DNA of 64,000 bases from Flavobacteriaceae bacterium UBA3339. Lineage in GTDB: Bacteria; Bacteroidota; Bacteroidia; Flavobacteriales; Flavobacteriaceae. Shown piece after piece: positions 58,964 to 64,000 of this stretch (positions within the stretch are counted from its first letter, which is position 1; each line of letters opens with the position of its first letter). The notes beneath the pieces are model-generated. The model was not told the origin of the DNA. It did not search any database and saw only the letters and a list, made by a program, of their open reading frames with translations. The stretch lies in NCBI GenBank assembly GCA_002360925.1, contig DERN01000011.1, positions 305,964 through 369,963 on the forward strand, given 5' to 3'. A program made the translations under genes and the position numbers.

Positions 58964-59539
58964 TTATTTCTTGGTTACGCGCTCTTGATTTTGACTAACA
59001 AACGAAGCCCAGCCCGAATACGATTTGCCCACAACCGTTTTTCCGGAATTAAAAAAATGACAAACCGCAGCTGCCAAACCATCGGTAGAATCAAGCTTTT
59101 TCGGCAATTCTTTTAATCCTAACAATTGTTGTAACATTTTTGCGACTTGCTCTTTCGAAGCATTTCCGTTTCCAGTAATTGCCATTTTTATTTTTTTAGG
59201 TTCGTATTCCGTTATCGGAATTTCGCGTGAAAGTCCGGCTGCCATAGCAACACCTTGTGCGCGTCCTAATTTTAACATAGACTGAACATTTTTCCCGAAA
59301 AAAGGAGCTTCGATCGCAATTTCGTCCGGATTATACGTATCGATTAATTCAATGGTTCGCTCAAAAATACGTTTCAATTTTAAATAATGATCGTCTAATT
59401 TAGAAAGATTCAGCTCGTTTAATTGCAGAAAAAACATCTGATTTTTCACCACTTTTATCAAACCAAATCCCATTACGGTTGTTCCCGGATCTATTCCCAA
59501 TATGATACGCTCTTGTGCCAATTTATTACATTTAATCAT
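58964..59539 (-). CDS. ruvC: Holliday-junction resolvase RuvC
   Basis: RuvC cleaves Holliday junctions in homologous recombination together with RuvAB. The 191-residue protein shows the RNase H-like core: RIILGIDPGTTVMGFGLIKV (first acidic residue in DPG), DEIAIEAPFFGKNVQSMLKL near 73-92 with the catalytic Glu, and DSTDGLAAAVCHFF near 143-156 with further acidic residues. Length and motif order match the family. It leads the ruvC-hemW-cyclase-DUF4260 operon. The gap upstream to 59704 holds no gene but contains a repeat element at 59572-59638. Confidence 0.95.
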   Translation of the reverse strand: MIKCNKLAQERIILGIDPGTTVMGFGLIKVVKNQMFFLQLNELNLSKLDDHYLKLKRIFERTIELIDTYNPDEIAIEAPFFGKNVQSMLKLGRAQGVAMAAGLSREIPITEYEPKKIKMAITGNGNASKEQVAKMLQQLLGLKELPKKLDSTDGLAAAVCHFFNSGKTVVGKSYSGWASFVSQNQERVTKK

Positions 59540-59571
59540 TCTTATTTGAAGAACTACAATTTAAGAAACTC

Positions 59572-59638
59572 GTCAAGCTGAACTTGTTTCAGCTTCACAT
59601 TGTTTTGGGTTTAGATTCCAAATCAAGTTCGGAATGAC
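59572..59638. repeat. REP-like palindromic intergenic element
   Basis: Imperfect terminal repeats GTCAAGCTGAACTTG and CAAGTTCGGAATGAC (12 of 15 positions pair) enclose two hairpins: AAGCTGAA-CTTGT-TTCAGCTT and ATTCC...GGAAT. Elements with this spelling (GTCATTCCGAACTTG and GCTGAACTTGTTTCAGC) occur widely in intergenic regions of Flavobacteriaceae by my memory. It lies in a 164-bp gap between divergent ruvC and the membrane gene at 59704. Confidence 0.6.
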
Positions 59639-59703
59639 ATGATTTTAATAATATTTATCATTCAAAACCCTAAAGCAAGCTCCATTTTTTATTCCTTTGC
59701 AGA

Positions 59704-60672
59704 ATGAAATTCCTATCACCCAAAATTAAACAATTCTTATTACTTCTACTGAAATTAATTGTAGTAGGTTTAGCTTTCTATTTTATTAAAAAACAACTTT
59801 CGGAAAAAGAATTGGACTGGAATATCATTTGGAATCTTTTTGAAAAACCAAACGCTGTTTTTTTGTTTATTCTGCTCTTAGTGCTTACTTTTTTGAATCG
59901 ATTTTTAGAAATATTAAAGTGGAAGAATTTAGCACAGCTTGTAGAACCCATTAGCATTTGGGAAAGTACTAAACAAGTTTTAATCGGGATTACATTTGGA
60001 ATTGTAACACCAAACGGAATTGGTGAATATGCTGGAAAAGCATGGTTTTATCCTAAAAAAGAAGCTGGAAAAATCGTATTTCTAAATGCAGTTTGCAACG
60101 GAATTCAAGTAATTTATTCCGTTGTTTTTGGAATTATCGGAACTTTATTCATCAATCATTTACATCCTTTTATTCCTTTAAAATATATTGGGTTCTTTTT
60201 TGGAGGAATTATCGTTTTAATCTTAACTGTATTTTCGATAAAAAGTATTCGGGTTAAAGGTTATTCGCTTCAAACCATTTTCAATTATTTAAACGAAATG
60301 CCAAAAAGCATTCATCTAAAAAACATGGCTTTGGCGTTTTTACGTTATGTGGTTTTAGTGCACCAATATTTTCTTTTATATACGTTGTTCCAAGTCGAAA
60401 TTCCATATTTTACCTTATTGGCAGTTGTTGCCAGTATTTATCTTTTGGCTTCGTCCTTACCTAATTTCCAAGCAATAGATTTCGCTTTAAAAGGAAGTGT
60501 TGCCATTTATTTATTTGGCTTTTTTGGAGTTGATTCGTGGATTATTACGTTGGTTGCCGCTTTAATCTGGCTATTGAATTTAGTAATTCCTATTTCGATC
60601 GGAAGTATCTTTTTATTGCTTTTTAATCCGAAGAAACGCGCAAACTCAAATTTAAATCAAACTGAGTTGTAA
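59704..60672 (+). CDS. Lysylphosphatidylglycerol-synthase-type membrane protein (flippase domain only)
   Basis: This is an integral membrane protein of the LPG_synthase_TM/UPF0104 family. The 322 residues contain about eight hydrophobic helices. The signature GITFGIVTPNGIGEYAGKAW (about 95-114) and the LPNFQAIDFALKGSVAIYLF stretch near 252-271 are typical. It lacks the C-terminal acyltransferase part of MprF, so it probably moves or binds a lipid rather than making lysyl-lipids. The 3' end overlaps the convergent lipoprotein gene at 60623 by 50 bases. Exact substrate is unknown. Confidence 0.82.
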   Translation: MKFLSPKIKQFLLLLLKLIVVGLAFYFIKKQLSEKELDWNIIWNLFEKPNAVFLFILLLVLTFLNRFLEILKWKNLAQLVEPISIWESTKQVLIGITFGIVTPNGIGEYAGKAWFYPKKEAGKIVFLNAVCNGIQVIYSVVFGIIGTLFINHLHPFIPLKYIGFFFGGIIVLILTVFSIKSIRVKGYSLQTIFNYLNEMPKSIHLKNMALAFLRYVVLVHQYFLLYTLFQVEIPYFTLLAVVASIYLLASSLPNFQAIDFALKGSVAIYLFGFFGVDSWIITLVAALIWLLNLVIPISIGSIFLLLFNPKKRANSNLNQTEL

Positions 60673-61102
60673 CCGGAATTCCTCTTTTGGTGGCAGGTTG
60701 AATTTTCGAAAAACTATTTTTATGATGATTCATAATACTATCGAGCATAAATTTCGGCATCAGTTTTTCGTTTACTTTTTCGGTCTTAAAATGCAATTCG
60801 TTTTTTGATGTTAAAATAACCTGAAACTGAACTGAATCTATTGTCGAGATTTTAACCAATGAATCATTTCGAAGAATCGTATACGTTTCGAATTCAAATT
60901 TATCGAAAAAACATTCTTTCGATTTCTCGACGTCTTTTATAGTATCGCACGATTCGTAAGAGGGATAATCGTCGACTTTACTCCAATCAATTGCATGCAG
61001 TTCTTTCCGCAACAATTCCTGTGCATTCGGAACATCTTTCGGCACAAAGTCGCAAGAGGTAACCAGAATTAAGAAAAAAAGAAAGATGCAAGACTGCTTC
61101 AT
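60623..61102 (-). CDS. Lipoprotein with TonB-C-like C-terminus
   Basis: Function unknown. The 159-residue precursor has a lipoprotein signal, FFLILVTSCDFVP, with Cys16 to be lipidated. The mature part is Cys-containing (SYESCDTIKDVEKSKECFFD). The end, FSKIQPATKRGIPVTTQFDL, matches the last strands of the TonB C-terminal domain (P-A-x-x-x-G-x-P-V-x-x-x-F). It overlaps the tail of the flippase-type gene by 50 bases in convergent orientation, so its last 16 codons are read on both strands. The gene belongs with the anchor-free TonB-C-like proteins at 55252 and 61649-63814. Confidence 0.6.
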   Translation of the reverse strand: MKQSCIFLFFLILVTSCDFVPKDVPNAQELLRKELHAIDWSKVDDYPSYESCDTIKDVEKSKECFFDKFEFETYTILRNDSLVKISTIDSVQFQVILTSKNELHFKTEKVNEKLMPKFMLDSIMNHHKNSFSKIQPATKRGIPVTTQFDLNLSLRVSSD

Positions 61103-61151
61103 GATAAAATTTAGTCGTAATTTTAATTATCAAAAATACAAAAAAATAACT

Positions 61152-61652
61152 ATGGAATATTTAATCCTGATTGTAAGTTTATTATTTGTTTTAGTCGGAA
61201 TTGTTGGAAGCATTTTGCCAGCATTGCCTGGTCCGCCATTAAGTTGGATTGGTTTGCTGATTCTTTATACAACTCCCGAAATCCCGTTTGACTATTGGAC
61301 GCTTGGAATTACCTTTGTTATAACGCTTATTATTGCCATATTAGATTATGTAATTCCGGCGCAAGGAACGAAACGTTTTGGCGGAAGTAAATACGGAATT
61401 TGGGGAACTAACATAGGATTGATTGTAGGGATTTTTGCTCCAATTCCTTTTGGCTTTATTATCGGACCTTTTGTTGGAGCTTTTATTGGAGAATTAATTT
61501 ACGATCAAAGTAATTCTAAACGCGCTTTAAAAGCCGCTACAGGTTCTTTTATCGGCTTCTTGGTTTCGTCTTTTATGAAGTTTGTTTTTTCGATTGTTTT
61601 ATTAGGAATTTATATTCACGCTATTTGGGAATTTTGGAGCGTTTGGTTTTAA
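61152..61652 (+). CDS. DUF456 membrane protein
   Basis: This is a small integral membrane protein of the DUF456 family. I use the ATG at 61152 (MEYLILIVSLL), giving 166 residues; an upstream frame from 61086 crosses the divergent lipoprotein promoter. The family core VGIVGSILPALPGPPLSWIG (about 13-32) and PAQGTKRFGGSKYGIWG (about 73-89) are clear, with Gly-rich helices forming a probable glycine-zipper packing. Homologues are common in Bacteroidota and Actinobacteria, with no proven function. It sits between convergent and divergent TonB-C-like genes and seems unrelated to them. Confidence 0.85.
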   Translation: MEYLILIVSLLFVLVGIVGSILPALPGPPLSWIGLLILYTTPEIPFDYWTLGITFVITLIIAILDYVIPAQGTKRFGGSKYGIWGTNIGLIVGIFAPIPFGFIIGPFVGAFIGELIYDQSNSKRALKAATGSFIGFLVSSFMKFVFSIVLLGIYIHAIWEFWSVWF

Positions 61653-62041
61653 TCGAGCATTATTTTTATAGGTAATGTAAAACGTGAACGAACGATTTTA
61701 CCTTTATGTGTAGCCGGATTCCATCTTGGCATGTTTCTTAAAACACAAATTACCTGATCTCCAATTCCATCTTTATCATTAGTAATTTCGAAATCACTAA
61801 AAGATCCATCTTTTTCTACAATAACTTTAATTATACATACTAATTCTTTTTTAGAAGAAGTAATATTTTTCGTATCAAACCTATTTTTAAAATTTTGAAA
61901 GAAACACGGAAACCCTTCTTTAGGATTTGCTTTTATTATTCTTTCAGGCTCAACAAGTAAATTTTCATCATTTTGTTTGTTCTGAGATTGGACCTGAAAA
62001 AGACAACAACAACTAAAGAACAACACAAGCATATTCTTCAT
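61649..62041 (-). CDS. Secreted TonB-C-like protein, short form
   Basis: The role of this protein is unknown. The 130-residue precursor has a signal peptide ending near FQVQSQN. The single TonB-C-like domain includes KEGFPCFFQNFKNRF, CIIKVIVEKDGSFSDFEI and MPRWNPATHKGKIVRSRFTL, closely matching the two upstream paralogs. The C-terminal domain of about 150 residues that those have is missing, so this is either a compact relative or an ancient truncation. It starts 9 bases after the paralogous gene ends (at its lost stop, 62051), implying one operon of three. Confidence 0.72.
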   Translation of the reverse strand: MKNMLVLFFSCCCLFQVQSQNKQNDENLLVEPERIIKANPKEGFPCFFQNFKNRFDTKNITSSKKELVCIIKVIVEKDGSFSDFEITNDKDGIGDQVICVLRNMPRWNPATHKGKIVRSRFTLPIKIMLD

Positions 62042-62050
62042 AATGCTTTT

Positions 62051-62913
62051 TTATTTTTTTAATTTAAACGAGTCTTTTAATTTAGTAAAAATAAAATCTG
62101 AAACTTGTTTATTTGATGAAACAACATTTAAACCAATGAGATAATTATCTTCAATAAAAAAAATAGTTTGGTAGTAATATTCATGATTACTTTGAGAAAT
62201 CATAAAACTATTTTCAACAGCTTTTGTATTTCAGCACTTTTTTTCACTTCATTTAAATAATTTTCTATTTGATTTGGCTCAACAACTCTTAATCCAATTG
62301 AATAATACGTGCTACTGTCAGGTGACTGATAAGAAAATTCATCCATTTCATTTTCATGTTTAGTACTTTTAACAAAAGTACAATTGCACTGAAACTCAAA
62401 ATATTCATTCTCTATTTTATCAAATTTTAAAGAATTTAAATACTGCTGAATTGACTCATTTGTTGGATTTTTTGAATTGTTTGAAGATAGTTTTTTATTA
62501 ACTACAATTCTTATTGGCAATGCATAAAAAGATCTTACCGGTTTTTCTTTATGAATTGCTGATTTCCAATCAGGCATTGTTTTCAAAACTCGAACCGCCT
62601 CTTCTCCCACTCTTTCTTTATCATCTATAATTTGAATATTAGAGAAAGAACCGTCTTTTTCCACAATGAATTTTAACCGAATCGAAACTTCATCTAATCC
62701 TTCATAGAGTTCTGAAGCTTGAAACTCTTTTGCAAAATTTCTATAAAATGCAGTCAATCCCTCTTTAGGCTCAGCTTTTACATCTACATTAGAATACACG
62801 TGATTTTCATCATATTGTTGTTCTTTTTGAGATTCTTTACCGATTCCTACCTCCTGAGCTTTTAATTGCATTAACGCAAATAATATGAAGAGAAACGTTA
62901 GTGTATTTTTCAT
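62051..62913 (-). pseudogene. Secreted TonB-C-like protein, frameshifted copy
   Basis: An intact-looking frame of 237 codons (62200-62913) starts with a signal peptide (FALMQLKAQEVG) and TonB-C-like domain (KEGLTAFYRNFAKEF, VKDG-type strands, MPDWKSAIHKEKPVRSF). It ends abruptly at LLKIVL. In the next frame the sequence continues as KAVENSFMISQSNHEYYYQT then FIEDNYLIGLNVVSS to a stop at 62051-62053. This aligns with the C-terminus of the paralog at 62954. One base missing in the A-run at 62222-62225 explains it, since restoring it gives 287 residues against 286 in the paralog. Confidence 0.8.
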
Positions 62914-62953
62914 AATGTGTTTTTTTGATTCTTTTGAAAGATAAGGTTATTTT

Positions 62954-63814
62954 TTAAATTTTAGATTTAAATGTTTTTTTGAAGTGTTCTAACAACAAAT
63001 CCGAAATTTGTTTTTTATACGAAACAATACTAATAGCAATCAAATAATCGTTTTTAATCTGAAATATTGTTTTGTAATGATTCACATAACCGCCGTCGGG
63101 CATGCTAAAAGAAATTTCAGTTGCTTTCTGTTTATCAAAAAAAATGGAATCAATTTTTGCATTCTGATTCATCGCATCCGTTTCTATGGCGCGTAATTCT
63201 GCATCTGCTTGCTCTGCAGAAACTTTTCTAATTACAATATTATAATAAGCCGATTCGTCTCTTGCCTGCAACATAAACTCTTCCGTTTGCAAATCATCGT
63301 TAATCGTACTTCGAATCATTCCACAATCGCAATTAAAATCAAAATATTTTGTTTCAATGAAATTGTCATTTAAAGAATTTACAAAGGATTTAATTTCTGA
63401 TTCGGTCGTATAAAGCAATTCTTCTGATTCTTTCTGAGGATCGCGTACTTTAATTTTAATTGGCAATGTAAAAGAAGAACGCACTACATTTCCATCGTGT
63501 TGAGCCGGATTCCAAGAAGGCATCGATTTTAAAACACGAACTGCTTCTTCTCCAACCCCTTCTTTATCATCTAGAATTAGGATATCTGAAAAAGAACCAT
63601 CTTTTTCCACTACAAACTTTAATCTAACCGAAACCTCATGTATATTAGAAGCTAAAGTAGGAGCGACAAATTCTCGAGCAAAATTTTGATAGAACTCAGC
63701 CAAACCTTCTTTGGGAGTTGCTTTCTGTTGTACAAAAGATTTCACCTCGTCTTGCGCAAATGCAGATGAAATACTTATAAAGACAAAGAGAATCAGGAAT
63801 ATTATTTGTTTCAT
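62954..63814 (-). CDS. Secreted TonB-C-like protein with extra C-terminal domain
   Basis: This protein has an unknown role. The 286-residue precursor has a signal peptide ending near SSAFAQDE. The TonB-C-like domain spans about 35-125 (KEGLAEFYQNFAREFVAP, VRLKFVVEKDGSFSDILI, SMPSWNPAQHDGNVVRSSFT). A second domain (about 135-286) has a Cys pair in FDFNCDCGMIRST and ends in hydrophobic strands (YKTIFQIKNDYLIAISIVSY). The frameshifted paralog next door has the same Cys-x-Cys (FQCNC). It lacks the N-terminal anchor of true TonB, so it is probably periplasmic or released. It leads a three-gene minus-strand operon. Confidence 0.75.
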   Translation of the reverse strand: MKQIIFLILFVFISISSAFAQDEVKSFVQQKATPKEGLAEFYQNFAREFVAPTLASNIHEVSVRLKFVVEKDGSFSDILILDDKEGVGEEAVRVLKSMPSWNPAQHDGNVVRSSFTLPIKIKVRDPQKESEELLYTTESEIKSFVNSLNDNFIETKYFDFNCDCGMIRSTINDDLQTEEFMLQARDESAYYNIVIRKVSAEQADAELRAIETDAMNQNAKIDSIFFDKQKATEISFSMPDGGYVNHYKTIFQIKNDYLIAISIVSYKKQISDLLLEHFKKTFKSKI

Positions 63815-63876
63815 TTTTCTATAAAATCATATAACGAAGTACAAAACTATGATTTTATAATGAAAGTCGGAAATCA

Positions 63877-63905
63877 AAAAAGCCCTCCAGTTTCGGAAAG
63901 CTTTT
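63877..63905 (-). terminator. Terminator of the tRNA transcript at the right edge
   Basis: On the minus strand AAAAGCTTTCC pairs with GGAGGGCTTTT (two G-U pairs), followed by a T run. It lies about 75 bases past the tRNA 3' end and is the first terminator downstream of it. Confidence 0.75.
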
Positions 63906-63980
63906 CATTGGTCTAACTACTAAACCAGGTACTCGCGTACCTAAACAACACAACTATTGTTGATTCTTGCGAGAATCTCG
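63906..63980 (-). other. tRNA 3' trailer with several small hairpins
   Basis: Between the tRNA end and the terminator lie four short inverted repeats. They are GCGAGA-A-TCTCGC, CAACA...TGTTG (63946-63962), GGTAC-TCGC-GTACC (63928-63941) and TGGT...ACCA (63909-63927). No reading frame is evident. They may be processing signals or remnants of a further tRNA. Confidence 0.45.
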
Positions 63981-64000
63981 CGGTCTGGACGGGACTCGAA
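63981..64000 (-). tRNA. tRNA 3' end, probably tRNA-Asp (runs off right edge)
   Basis: The minus strand reads TTCGAGT-CCCGT-CCAGACC-G, which is the end of the T loop, the 3' T stem, the 3' acceptor strand and a G discriminator. CCA is not encoded. An acceptor strand of CCAGACC with G at the discriminator fits the tRNA-Asp of Bacteroidota as I know it. The anticodon lies outside the window, so the identity is provisional. Confidence 0.65.

Noticed and set aside
63906..63980. Second tRNA gene in the right-hand trailer
   Set aside because: The four short inverted repeats do not add up to a cloverleaf with an acceptor stem, T loop and anticodon arm.
1..64000. CRISPR arrays, prophage genes, insertion sequences, restriction or toxin-antitoxin systems
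   Set aside because: I saw no regularly spaced repeats, transposase motifs, integrase, capsid or portal proteins, or defence-type nuclease genes anywhere in the window.

Overview
The window is a stretch of Flavobacteriaceae (Bacteroidota) chromosome, probably from Flavobacterium, Myroides or a close relative. The signs are low GC (about one third by eye), TAnnTTTG-type -7 promoter boxes, almost no Shine-Dalgarno sequences, alternative complex III (ActABCDEF) respiration, a T9SS-sorted M4 protease, the gliding lipoprotein GldD, and typical flavobacterial blocks such as ftsX-DUF3098-uppP-truB and mutY-ssb-gldD. I see no prophage, insertion sequence, CRISPR array or defence island. It is mainly conserved housekeeping chromosome with small patches of lineage-specific secreted proteins.

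Layout. 1-10422: one long minus-strand respiratory operon, actA-actB-actC-actD-actE-actF-coxB-coxA, taking electrons from quinol through alternative complex III to a cytochrome c oxidase; coxA runs off the left edge. 10520-13326: a divergent SPOR protein and a CPA2 cation/proton antiporter. 13520-16783: a membrane protein, then an outer-membrane-protein/coiled-coil/LytS-like kinase/LytTR regulator cassette with TAATG-coupled genes. 17040-23800: DUF3667 pair, leuS, then ftsX-DUF3098-uppP-truB. 23896-31514: small stress, thioredoxin, patatin and secreted genes around pyrH-frr. 31696-35325: asnS, rpoN and a PAP2-like membrane protein. 35345-39053: dxs-DUF3078-OMP operon, divergent from tadA. 39626-46826: T9SS M4 metallopeptidase, OMP, rng, a 30-residue basic protein, HU, mutY-ssb-gldD. 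46861-56614: HMA lipoprotein, AsmA-like protein, pseudouridine synthase, M49 peptidase, nicotinamidase and HugZ-like protein. 56712-59539: ruvC-hemW-cyclase-DUF4260 operon. 59704-64000: a flippase-like membrane protein, DUF456, a cluster of secreted TonB-C-like proteins, and the 3' end of a tRNA (probably tRNA-Asp).

How the genes fit together. The left third is one energy-conservation module. Several other genes serve envelope biogenesis: uppP, ftsX, the AsmA-like protein, SPOR, PAP2-like and beta-barrel proteins. Others serve RNA and translation: leuS, asnS, pyrH-frr, truB, rng, the RluA-like synthase and tadA.

Most interesting points. (a) Five secreted proteins carry a TonB C-terminal-like domain without a membrane anchor; one of them is cut by a 1-bp frameshift whose lost C-terminus can be read in the next frame (62051-62913). 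(b) Twin palindromes flank the rpoN promoter box. (c) A perfect 7-3-7 palindrome abuts the hugZ promoter box, and a 19-bp inverted repeat brackets the hugZ/DUF4260 junction. (d) A REP-like element lies at 59572-59638. (e) An uncharacterised LytTR signalling cassette occupies 14315-16783. (f) A 30-residue Lys/Arg-rich protein is cotranscribed with HU. None of these is proven to be a new system; the LytTR cassette and the TonB-C-like array are the best candidates.
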